Assembly: GCA_019594025.1 (NCBI GenBank) | Contig: JAFDUB010000011.1 | Coordinates: 1 to 26,854 of the forward strand | Reading direction: 5' to 3' | DNA length: 26,854 nt | From: Thermoplasmata archaeon | GTDB lineage: Archaea > Thermoplasmatota > Thermoplasmata > Halarchaeoplasmatales > Halarchaeoplasmataceae | Part shown: positions 14,530 through 21,529 of the stretch, piece after piece | How positions within the stretch are numbered: position 1 is the stretch's first letter | How the letters are laid out: each line of letters begins with the position of its first letter | Program-made: the position numbers and the translations under genes | The notes under the pieces: generated by a model | The model's input: only the letters and a program-made list of their open reading frames with translations | Told to the model about the DNA's origin: nothing | Database searches by the model: none

Positions 14530-16623
14530 TCAGAATACGTCGCTTCCGCATTTTTTTATATAATAGATATTTTTAGACCATCCCGGCCGAGAAAAATACA
14601 CGGTTTTAAAATCTTGTAACGCCTCCCCGTTCCTTCCTAGCTGGTAAAGAGCCTTCCCCCGGTAGAACAGATACAACGGGTCCTTTTCACCGAGTTCGAC
14701 CGCCTGGTTGAAGTACGACAAACTCTTTTCAGTATTTTCCCTAACCAGTTCACAAAGGGCCATTCCTAAAAGAACGTCAGGGTCTTCCTGATTCTTTTCA
14801 AGCCCGGACTCAAAAAGGTTTAAAGCATTTTTTAGGTCACCACCCAAAAATCTAATGAGCCCGGCTGTTTTTTCCTTTACACCTAAAGACTCGAAGGTCA
14901 CATCATATATACCCCTAGCCGCGTACTCGATAATATCCGCTTCTGAAGGATGTTTTTCGACCAGTAAAGAAAGTGGTATATCCGAAGGCGATTGGTATAA
15001 ACGTATCGGCCACATCTCCATCTCAGCTCTAAGGGTGTTTATTGTTTCTTCAATTTCTGAGCGTTGGTAGCCTAGCAGTTTGGCCTTTTGGTATGCGGCG
15101 AGGGCGTCGTTACCTCTTCCAATTCGATAATGGATGCTGCCTATCAAAGCGTAGGCTTTGGGTGCCAATCTAGGCTTGGAAATTGATTTTAAAACCGCCA
15201 AAGCATCACGATAATTTTTACGTAGTGTTTGAACAACCGCCAAAGCGTACTTCGCTCTATCGTCTTCATCAACCTTCTTGAGGTCGTTTACAGCTTCGTA
15301 ACTACCGCAAGCGGCCTTTAAAATGCCACTGACGAGTAAAGCCTCTTCTCCGGACCCTACAGCCGACGGAACTTGGCAGTCGGGATAGTCTTCTAGAAAG
15401 TTTTGGCTGGATTCCCAAATATCCGGATCGTCTATTTCAATAGAAGACAAAAGCTCACCCAGCATGAAGCGCTGCAAGGCGGGCTCAACTTTTCCTTCCT
15501 CCCGAAGCTTCAGTTCAGCAGGATGTAGGAACAAGTCTACGAACTCATTGGAACCTCCCATTGAAATCAGAATATGACGTTTCTCCGGGGAATAATCACC
15601 TGTGATCAGTGCCTCTACCTTCAGTGAAATGTCTTTATCTATCTTGGAAATACCATATATGGAAAGCCAATGTTCCGAATCAATGGATAAAGCCTTCTGG
15701 TAGCATGAACGTTCTTTTTCTTTTTCACCTATATTTCCATAAGCGGCACCCAGCACGAACCAGTTGTCGGGTGAAGGGTTGGATTTAACCGCTTTCTTCA
15801 TCAGCTTTACAGCGTTTTGGCCGAGGAGTAGTGACGATAGTGCCGCCCTCCGAAGATTTCGTCCGTCGTTAAATTCCAAACAACGTATGTATGAACTAAG
15901 GGCCTGCGAACACCTGTCCGAATCAAAGTAAAGGTCTCCCAAAAAAGTAAGAACTTTCTCGTTGGATGGGTTCGATCGGAGTGCCTGTCTGTAACGTATT
16001 TCCGCGCCCTCTATATCCCCCAGCAATCTTCGAAGGTTGCCCTGTTCCAAAAGCTCGTCAATATTCTCTCCCCTCCTTTGTCGAGCGACGAAATAAGTAG
16101 AACTCAAGATAGACATGGTTATACCCATGCCCACGAAGGTGATTTCACCTTCGGATGCTGCGATGACGAATGGAGAAAGGGGTATGTAAAGGAGAAGCAA
16201 TAGAGATATACACCAGAAGAGCAGGACCGTGGTATCATGAGTGATATCTCCGGCTTTTATTCTTGTAATCATTATACCGGCGGCCACCGCACCTAAAGAA
16301 GAAAGGATGAAGGCCGCGTTGACTGGGTGGATGTATCCCTGCCAGTAGGATATCTCAAGTTGAAGAACGGCAGTGGCGATACCGGTTATTACGAAAAAAC
16401 CGCCTATAGCTCCCACGGCACTGAGGGACCATTTACCGAAAAATAGTTGAAAAAAGGAGTAACATATTCCGATTAATAAAGAGATCATAAGTAAGGCAAG
16501 AATCAGGGTGTGAGGAGGAAACAGGTAATGGATTACCACTAGGAAGATGATTAATGACTCTAAACCTGTGATGAATTTCCAACAGTGTTCGTCAAGAAGG
16601 TCAAACATGGTGGGAACTTGCAT
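14530..16623 (-). CDS. Polytopic membrane protein with C-terminal TPR repeats
   Basis: A 697-residue protein of unknown function. Residues about 15-185 contain some six hydrophobic helices with no recognised transporter or enzyme motif. The remaining about 510 residues are mostly tetratricopeptide repeats. Clear examples are RLLGDIEGAEIRYRQALRSNP near 210, FVLGAAYGNIGEKEKERSCYQ near 290, IGSIHYRIGRGNDALAAYQKA near 500, and two C-terminal units with PDVLLGMALCEL and DPLYLFYRGKALYQLGRNGEA. A degenerate middle (about 340-470) may be worn repeats. The TPR part probably faces the cytoplasm or outside as a protein-binding scaffold. A TATA-like box lies 26 nt upstream of the chosen ATG. A 57-residue membrane protein is encoded 39 nt upstream on the same strand. 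Confidence 0.8.
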   Translation of the reverse strand: MQVPTMFDLLDEHCWKFITGLESLIIFLVVIHYLFPPHTLILALLMISLLIGICYSFFQLFFGKWSLSAVGAIGGFFVITGIATAVLQLEISYWQGYIHPVNAAFILSSLGAVAAGIMITRIKAGDITHDTTVLLFWCISLLLLLYIPLSPFVIAASEGEITFVGMGITMSILSSTYFVARQRRGENIDELLEQGNLRRLLGDIEGAEIRYRQALRSNPSNEKVLTFLGDLYFDSDRCSQALSSYIRCLEFNDGRNLRRAALSSLLLGQNAVKLMKKAVKSNPSPDNWFVLGAAYGNIGEKEKERSCYQKALSIDSEHWLSIYGISKIDKDISLKVEALITGDYSPEKRHILISMGGSNEFVDLFLHPAELKLREEGKVEPALQRFMLGELLSSIEIDDPDIWESSQNFLEDYPDCQVPSAVGSGEEALLVSGILKAACGSYEAVNDLKKVDEDDRAKYALAVVQTLRKNYRDALAVLKSISKPRLAPKAYALIGSIHYRIGRGNDALAAYQKAKLLGYQRSEIEETINTLRAEMEMWPIRLYQSPSDIPLSLLVEKHPSEADIIEYAARGIYDVTFESLGVKEKTAGLIRFLGGDLKNALNLFESGLEKNQEDPDVLLGMALCELVRENTEKSLSYFNQAVELGEKDPLYLFYRGKALYQLGRNGEALQDFKTVYFSRPGWSKNIYYIKKCGSDVF

Positions 16624-16644
16624 ATCGACTGTATCCGAGGAAGG

Positions 16645-16652
16645 TATAATAA
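16645..16652 (-). promoter_or_regulatory. TATA-like box for TPR-protein gene
   Basis: Minus-strand TTATTATA is centred about 26 nt upstream of the ATG at 16623, supporting this start over an ATG five codons later. Confidence 0.45.
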
Positions 16653-16662
16653 GTTTTATCGA

Positions 16663-16836
16663 TTATAATATGACTAACGGAAGATGCTCGAGAGCCCCAA
16701 AAAACCAAAGTCCCACGAGAAGTACGATCAATAACAGAATTACGATAACGCATTTTACCATCTGCCATATGGCCCAGATGATTACCATCATCACCAGCAA
16801 ACCTATCACGAGGAGGGCTAAGATTAAAAGTGTCAT
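16663..16836 (-). CDS. Small two-helix membrane protein (57 aa)
   Basis: Reading the minus strand from ATG 16836 to TAA 16663 gives a 57-residue, almost wholly hydrophobic protein. The first helix is LLILALLVIGLLVMMVII (about 3-20), then a short WAIWQMVKC turn, and the second helix is VIVILLLIVLLVGLWFFG (30-47), ending in ALEHLPLVIL. I do not recognise a family. Support for it being real: it fills the gap between the TPR gene and the divergent arginine decarboxylase gene, the composition is coherent through the whole frame, and a TATA-like box (16859-16868) sits about 28 nt upstream of the ATG. It lies 39 nt upstream of the membrane TPR gene and may act with it. Random AT-rich sequence can also encode hydrophobic runs. 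Confidence 0.55.
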   Translation of the reverse strand: MTLLILALLVIGLLVMMVIIWAIWQMVKCVIVILLLIVLLVGLWFFGALEHLPLVIL

Positions 16837-16858
16837 CTGATGAAATATCGTAACCCCG

Positions 16859-16868
16859 ATATTAATAA
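16859..16868 (-). promoter_or_regulatory. TATA-like box for small membrane protein
   Basis: Minus-strand TTATTAATAT is centred about 28 nt upstream of the ATG at 16836. It diverges from the TATA-like box of the arginine decarboxylase gene some 20 bp away. Confidence 0.45.
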
Positions 16869-16880
16869 TTTACCTATGAA

Positions 16881-16890
16881 ACATTTAATA
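16881..16890 (+). promoter_or_regulatory. TATA-like box for arginine decarboxylase gene
   Basis: ACATTTAATA is centred about 30 nt upstream of the ATG at 16917. Confidence 0.45.
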
Positions 16891-16916
16891 ATCACCATAT
16901 CTCTTTCTTGAAGCGC

Positions 16917-17390
16917 ATGATACAAAATGCCCGACGATTTGCAGTATGTAAAGGAACCGGTATAAGTACTGTATCTTACATGAACGCCTTTGACGAAGCG
17001 TTAGCTGATGCTGGCATCGGAAACATCAATTTAATAAAAGTTTCTTCCGTTTTACCTCCGAAGATAGTTGAAACGAAGGTAATTCCTGAAGACTTCGGTG
17101 CCTTTCGTCCTTGTGTGATGGCCCGGGCCCAAGGGTTTAACCAGCACCTGACGGCCGGTCTTTGTTACGGTTTTAGAGAGGATGAATCGGGAGGATATGT
17201 AGCTGAATATGCAGTTGTTGATAGTAACCTATCAGGCCACCGGTTTGAAGATAAATTGTACGAACGGTTGATAAGTATGGGGGAATCTAGAGGGGTAAAA
17301 ATGGTAAATGTGCGTAAGGAAATAATTGAGTTAAAGGTGGAAAAAGACGTCTACGGTTGCGCGGTCGTTGTTTTGGTGTATTTACCATGA
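16917..17390 (+). CDS. pdaD: Pyruvoyl-dependent arginine decarboxylase
   Basis: A 157-residue proenzyme of the PvlArgDC family, which converts arginine to agmatine, the first step of archaeal polyamine and agmatidine synthesis. The self-cleavage site is clear: INLIKVSSVLPPKI contains S43-S44, where cleavage converts the second serine into the pyruvoyl cofactor and yields small beta and large alpha chains. GTGIS near 13-17 and MARAQGFNQHLTAGLCYGF (about 68-86) fit the family. A TTG at 16908 would add three residues; the ATG is preferred because of the TATA-like box about 30 nt upstream. The stop overlaps the start of the zinc-ribbon gene (ATGA at 17387-17390), implying translational coupling. 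Confidence 0.93.
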   Translation: MIQNARRFAVCKGTGISTVSYMNAFDEALADAGIGNINLIKVSSVLPPKIVETKVIPEDFGAFRPCVMARAQGFNQHLTAGLCYGFREDESGGYVAEYAVVDSNLSGHRFEDKLYERLISMGESRGVKMVNVRKEIIELKVEKDVYGCAVVVLVYLP

Positions 17391-17851
17391 GTGGAAAGAG
17401 GTACGGAATAGTCGTGTGTCCTTCCTGCGGTTTTGCCAGAGCGGTTGACCTAAGAAATAAAACAACCGGCTGTTCTCATTGTGATAAAAGATTGAAACTT
17501 TCCAAAATGAGGATATACTATCACACCGATTCCATGAGCGAGTTATCGTGGGCCGTCGGCAGAATGAACGCCGCCTTGAGCAACTCCAAAATCCCCTCTA
17601 AAGAAAAGAAAGAATCCGATATCTACAGCCGTATAGTAAAAGAGATTAAATCCGATGGGACTAGACACGACCGGCTCCTTATCGTAGCCTCCATACTAAC
17701 CCATGAATTCGGGTCCTTTGGTGAAAAGGAGCTCAAGATGTTATCAGAAAGAGTTGACTTAGGTGAGATAGATGAACTCATGGACGAGTTCAGAAAGTTA
17801 AAGGAAATATACGAACCCCGGGAAGGCAAGTTCGTTATGGTAGATTTTTGA
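17387..17851 (+). CDS. Archaeal zinc-ribbon protein (DUF5817-like)
   Basis: A 154-residue protein. The N terminus is a zinc ribbon with C11-x2-C14 and C29-x2-C32, followed by a conserved-looking KLSKMRIYYHTDSMSELSWAVGRMNA segment. This ribbon-plus-helix pattern resembles archaeal DUF5817 proteins. The second half (about 80-154) is helical with the feel of a small helical or winged-helix domain (IVKEIKSDGTRHDRLLIVASI). The biochemical role is unknown; nucleic-acid binding is the likeliest guess. A longer frame opening at 17357 overlaps the decarboxylase by 30 bases and is rejected in favour of the ATGA-coupled start. The 3' end overlaps the convergent Elp3 gene by 17 bp. Confidence 0.75.
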   Translation: MSGKRYGIVVCPSCGFARAVDLRNKTTGCSHCDKRLKLSKMRIYYHTDSMSELSWAVGRMNAALSNSKIPSKEKKESDIYSRIVKEIKSDGTRHDRLLIVASILTHEFGSFGEKELKMLSERVDLGEIDELMDEFRKLKEIYEPREGKFVMVDF

Positions 17852-19367
17852 ACATATATGGCTCGTCGAGAACGTATCCCTTTCCTCTGTAGTACTCCCT
17901 CGCCCCTATACCACTGGTTACTCTTATTTTTCCGTACTCTGACGCGATGTCCTCGCAGACTTGTAACAGTCTATTACCGTAACCAGAGTGCTGGTATGAG
18001 ATAGGCTCTGAATCTAAAGGTGTCATATGCCCCACCACTTTCAGCTCCCTTAACGTGGGTGTCGTACCTTCTTTAACTCTCAACCTAGCGTATGCGGTAA
18101 GCAATTTTTTACCACCAAGTTCAAGAAAGTGCTCTGTACCTTCGGAAGCACAGTATTTTATGTGTTTAAGTTTTATCTCTCCTATCTCTGAATCGCTGCG
18201 TCCGGCCTCTCTGCAGCGTATGCATCTGCATTCGAGACCCCGCCGTTCCATAACATCCCATGCATATTGTCTAAGGTTACTCTTCTTCACTCCTGCTTCG
18301 ATCAACTGAGACGGTATATCTCGTTGGACACGCTGTATTCTGACGTAGGGAGGTACCGCCGCCTTTATCTGAGCTACCAGCTTTGCCGCGGCATCTGTCG
18401 AAAGAGGTTTGTATTCATTTCCTTTCCACATATCATACAGTTCAGTGCCTTTGACCACAAGGGTAGGATATATCTTCAGCATATCCGGTCTAAATCTCGG
18501 ATCGTCGAATAATTTCTTAAAATCCTCTAAATCTTCTTCAACAGTACTTCCAGGTAACCCCGGCATCATGTGGTAACATACTTTTAGGCCGTGATCTTTG
18601 CATAATTTAGTGGCCTTTACGGTTTCTTCGACGCCGTGTCCCCGGTTTATTTTTTTTAATATATCGTTCCGTAAGCACTGCACCCCCAGCTCGACCCGGG
18701 TGGTACCGTAAGGGAGCATGTTGGCTATTTGCTCCTCACTACACTGGTCCGGCCGGGTTTCAACCGTTATACCAATACAGCGGTTATTCGCGGTCTCGTT
18801 TTTCTTTATCGATTCGGCTAACGTAGGCTCTTTGTTGTCGTTCAAGGCGTCCAAACAGCCCTTGATAAAGTTACGCTGATACTCAAGTTTCCTAGCGGGA
18901 AAAGTTCCTCCCATTATGATGAGGTCCACTTTATCAGTGCTGTGCCCGATGGCCCTGTACTGATTTAACCTATCTTTTACCTGCGAGAAGGGGTCAAAAC
19001 GATTTCGCTCGCCGCGGAGTGCGGCAGGCTCCCTACCGGTATAGGACTGGGGACTTGGTCTAACGGACTCCGGTCCGCCAGGACATACGTTACACCGGCC
19101 GTGGGGACATTTTTCAGGAGATGTCATCACAGCGATCACCGTTACACCGGACTGACTTCTTGCCGGCTTTCGTTTGAGTAAAGAGAATACCAATTCCCCC
19201 GTCTCTTCGTTTGTCATACCTTTTGCGGTTTCTATCAACTCGGCGTTACTAGGAACTTCGGATAGGTTGAATTTACTACAAACTTCGAACTTCTTTTTCT
19301 GCAGTTCTTCTCGGCTTGAGACTTCTCCGTCGATTATGCTCCGAATGATACTCTCTAGGGGTTCCAT
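17835..19367 (-). CDS. elp3: Elp3: tRNA U34 carboxymethyltransferase (radical SAM/GNAT)
   Basis: A 510-residue archaeal Elp3. It makes the cm5U34 family of wobble-uridine modifications using a radical-SAM domain and a GNAT-type acetyl-CoA domain. The [4Fe-4S] cysteines are C87, C92 and C95 in CPHGRCNVCPGG, the CX4CX2C spacing of Elp3 rather than the usual CX3CX2C. Family blocks GREPAALRGERNRFDP, IMGGTFPA, TVETRPDQC, ELGVQ and YHMMPGLPGS are all present. The C-terminal GNAT part includes ELKVVGHMTPLD, QHSGYGNRLL and the terminal YYRGKGYVLDEPYM. Length is normal and all key residues are present. A TATA-like box (19391-19397) lies about 27 nt upstream of the ATG. Confidence 0.95.
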   Translation of the reverse strand: MEPLESIIRSIIDGEVSSREELQKKKFEVCSKFNLSEVPSNAELIETAKGMTNEETGELVFSLLKRKPARSQSGVTVIAVMTSPEKCPHGRCNVCPGGPESVRPSPQSYTGREPAALRGERNRFDPFSQVKDRLNQYRAIGHSTDKVDLIIMGGTFPARKLEYQRNFIKGCLDALNDNKEPTLAESIKKNETANNRCIGITVETRPDQCSEEQIANMLPYGTTRVELGVQCLRNDILKKINRGHGVEETVKATKLCKDHGLKVCYHMMPGLPGSTVEEDLEDFKKLFDDPRFRPDMLKIYPTLVVKGTELYDMWKGNEYKPLSTDAAAKLVAQIKAAVPPYVRIQRVQRDIPSQLIEAGVKKSNLRQYAWDVMERRGLECRCIRCREAGRSDSEIGEIKLKHIKYCASEGTEHFLELGGKKLLTAYARLRVKEGTTPTLRELKVVGHMTPLDSEPISYQHSGYGNRLLQVCEDIASEYGKIRVTSGIGAREYYRGKGYVLDEPYMFKNLP

Positions 19368-19390
19368 TTTAATTGTTATCTGTAAGTCCG

Positions 19391-19397
19391 TTATAAC
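19391..19397 (-). promoter_or_regulatory. TATA-like box for elp3
   Basis: Minus-strand GTTATAA is centred about 27 nt upstream of the ATG at 19367. Confidence 0.45.
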
Positions 19398-19430
19398 AAC
19401 TTTTCCCGAAATTAGGAATTAGCCAAAACA

Positions 19431-19440
19431 GTTATTTAAC
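19431..19440 (+). promoter_or_regulatory. TATA-like box for saccharopine dehydrogenase-like gene
   Basis: GTTATTTAAC is centred about 33 nt upstream of the ATG at 19469 and about 24 nt upstream of an in-frame GTG at 19460, so the distance alone does not settle the start. Confidence 0.4.
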
Positions 19441-19468
19441 CAAAATAGATGACCCCCCTGTGCATACA

Positions 19469-20695
19469 ATGAAAGCTTTAATATTTGGAGCCGGTAAACA
19501 GGCAGAGGGCTGTGCATGGTATTTAGCTAATAAGAGCGATTTTGAAACCATCGGTATTGCCAGCAGGACGGAAGCTACAATAGATCGTTTGATGGAATTT
19601 ATCGACAGCGATAAACTGGTTAAACATGTTGTGGACGTTACCGACAGGGTTAAAACCAGAGCGATTATGGAAAAGTACGATGTGGGAATCAATGCTCTAC
19701 CTACCAGAAAAACTAGCTACACCACGCTGGAGATAGCCATCGATTTGGGAATAGACATGGTGGATATGATTGAGGAATACCATCGTCGGCCCGATTTGTA
19801 TGAAAAAGAAGGCCTTGAAGTGTCGGAAGGTATGTCCGTAGAGGAGTACGGCGAACTTCTGCACAAAAGAGCGATAGAAACCGGTATAACCATCGTAGAT
19901 GGTATGGGATTCGCCCCGGGCCTGACGAACATAACCTTGGGCAAGGCGCTTCGTGACATGGACAAAAGTGTTTCCGCTATCGCTAGGTGTGGTGGGATAC
20001 CGGACAAAAAGGCCGCGCAAAGGCACCCGTTAAAATACATGATCACATGGGCCTTCGACCACGTTCTTAGGGAGTACATGATCAAATCTTCAGCTTTGAT
20101 CGAAGGTGAGCTAAAGGAAATCCAGGCTTTGTCGAAGCACGAAAAATTTAGATTCGATAAACTGGGGGTTGATGAGGAACTTGAATGTGCTGTAACACCT
20201 GGGATGCCCAGCTTTGTTTATACTAGACCAGAGCTACAAGAAACCTACGAGAAAACCGTACGGTGGCCCGGTCATTACGACGGTATAAAGACGTTAAAGG
20301 AATGCGGTATGCTGGACACCCTCCCCGCGACAGTCGGTGATAAACAAGTTATTCCAAGAGAGGTTTTGGCTGCAGTTATAACTCCAAAATTAAAGCCAAA
20401 AGAGGGGGATACGGACGTGTGTGTAATGTGGAACACTGCAAAGGGTGAAAAAAACGGTGAAGAAATACGCTATGACTACTACATGTGGGATAGGGAAGAC
20501 ACCGATACAGGACTGACAGCTATGCAGAGAACCACCGGCTTTCCTCCTGCTATAGCAGCCGAGCTGCTGGCTAACGGTAAGATTCCTGAGAAGGGAATAG
20601 CCGCCCCTGAGGACTGTATTAAAGGGTCCAATTATCAAGAGATGTTGGAAAGGTTGGAAGATGTGGGGATCGAGATATTGGAAAAAATAAATTAA
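19469..20695 (+). CDS. Saccharopine dehydrogenase-family oxidoreductase
   Basis: A 408-residue NAD(P)-dependent enzyme of the saccharopine/lysine-6-dehydrogenase family. It opens with a Rossmann nucleotide-binding motif (KALIFGAGKQAEG, GxGxxxxG), has the ASRTEATIDRL strand after beta-2, and NALPTRKTSYTTLEIAIDLGIDMVDM typical of the family's coenzyme domain. GMGFAPGLTNI is the family motif before the substrate domain. Members reduce or oxidise C-N bonds in amino-acid metabolism (saccharopine, carboxynorspermidine, lysine semialdehyde); this one could be any of these, and I cannot pick a substrate. Carboxynorspermidine chemistry would fit polyamine synthesis, but that is speculation. The GTG at 19460 is an alternative start; the ATG gives the canonical N terminus. 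Confidence 0.82.
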   Translation: MKALIFGAGKQAEGCAWYLANKSDFETIGIASRTEATIDRLMEFIDSDKLVKHVVDVTDRVKTRAIMEKYDVGINALPTRKTSYTTLEIAIDLGIDMVDMIEEYHRRPDLYEKEGLEVSEGMSVEEYGELLHKRAIETGITIVDGMGFAPGLTNITLGKALRDMDKSVSAIARCGGIPDKKAAQRHPLKYMITWAFDHVLREYMIKSSALIEGELKEIQALSKHEKFRFDKLGVDEELECAVTPGMPSFVYTRPELQETYEKTVRWPGHYDGIKTLKECGMLDTLPATVGDKQVIPREVLAAVITPKLKPKEGDTDVCVMWNTAKGEKNGEEIRYDYYMWDREDTDTGLTAMQRTTGFPPAIAAELLANGKIPEKGIAAPEDCIKGSNYQEMLERLEDVGIEILEKIN

Positions 20696-20762
20696 CAGAT
20701 GTCGGTACTAGTTAAATTCTTCTACCGCCTAACGAAGCTCAATACCAGGCATACGGCCAACT

Positions 20763-21494
20763 TCATTCTTTTTGTTCTCTATGACGCAAGATTAGGATGA
20801 TGACGGCGGCGGCTATAACGGATATGATGATCTGGAGGAATAGGATGTTCTTGTAAAAGGGTTCTGAATCGTTCACATCTGTATCTCCAGGGTCATCTAG
20901 ATAAGATATCGATACTTCTTGTATGATCACGTCTTCAACCGGGACGTTTTCATAACCTCCCATGGAGGTGGTTTCAACGGAATCTATTTGATCGACAACG
21001 CTCATACCGCTGGTCACCCGACCAAAAACACAGTAACCCCATCCGTCTCCCTCGGGATAGTCCCAATCCAAAAATTCGTTGTGCTCCGCATGATTTATGA
21101 AAAACTGTGATGTTGCTGAATGTGGCTCTTCCGTCCTCGCCATAGCGATTGTTCCTCTCCTGTTTCGATGTCCGCTGTCGGAAGCTTCGTTTGGAATAGG
21201 TGGATAGGTGGTCTCTTTCATATCTATCCCGGGATAGAATCCTCCACCCTGTATCATGAATCCTTCTATAACTCTGTGAAATATCAATCCGTTGTAGAAG
21301 CCGTCCTCTGCATATCTGATAAAGTTTTCAACGGTCTCGGGTGCGTCGTCCTCGTACAGTTCAATAACTATAGTTCCCTTGTTAGTCTCTATTGTTGCGG
21401 TAGGATTACCGTTTGACGTACCTTCCACCGTCGTTAAGGGAAATAACAACATAACTATCACACAACAGCATAATACACTTCTTATCGGCTTCAT
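20763..21494 (-). CDS. Exported, membrane-anchored cyclophilin-type peptidyl-prolyl isomerase
   Basis: A 243-residue protein with a signal peptide (1-25, SVLCCCVIVMLLFPL core), a complete cyclophilin domain (about 30-195) and a C-terminal transmembrane helix (about 216-236) with basic tail RHREQKE. Catalytic-pocket residues are present: R74 (FHRVIEGF), F79, Q82 (MIQGG) and F121 in TSQFFIN. The domain should therefore isomerise X-Pro bonds outside the membrane, assisting folding of exported proteins. An upstream ATG at 21533 overlaps the previous stop as ATGA and would add 13 residues before the signal peptide. I prefer 21494 because a TATA-like box (21518-21526) is 27 nt upstream and the signal peptide is then of normal form. 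Confidence 0.87.
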   Translation of the reverse strand: MKPIRSVLCCCVIVMLLFPLTTVEGTSNGNPTATIETNKGTIVIELYEDDAPETVENFIRYAEDGFYNGLIFHRVIEGFMIQGGGFYPGIDMKETTYPPIPNEASDSGHRNRRGTIAMARTEEPHSATSQFFINHAEHNEFLDWDYPEGDGWGYCVFGRVTSGMSVVDQIDSVETTSMGGYENVPVEDVIIQEVSISYLDDPGDTDVNDSEPFYKNILFLQIIISVIAAAVIILILRHREQKE

Positions 21495-21517
21495 GTTTGG
21501 GTTATGGCTTAAAGATG

Positions 21518-21526
21518 TTAAAAATG
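21518..21526 (-). promoter_or_regulatory. TATA-like box for cyclophilin gene
   Basis: Minus-strand CATTTTTAA is centred about 27 nt upstream of the ATG at 21494 and lies just past the end of the coiled-coil gene. Confidence 0.4.
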
Positions 21527-21529
21527 TTA

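Noticed and set aside
16547..16840. A 97-codon plus-strand frame between the TPR and arginine decarboxylase genes
   Set aside because: It overlaps the start of the TPR gene and the whole of the small membrane protein in antisense, has no hydrophobic or domain logic, and lacks a promoter.
12929..17390. A polyamine gene cluster (decarboxylase plus nitrilase-family hydrolase)
   Set aside because: The genes are 3 kb apart, with unrelated genes on both strands between them, and the hydrolase cannot be assigned to the N-carbamoylputrescine subgroup by eye.
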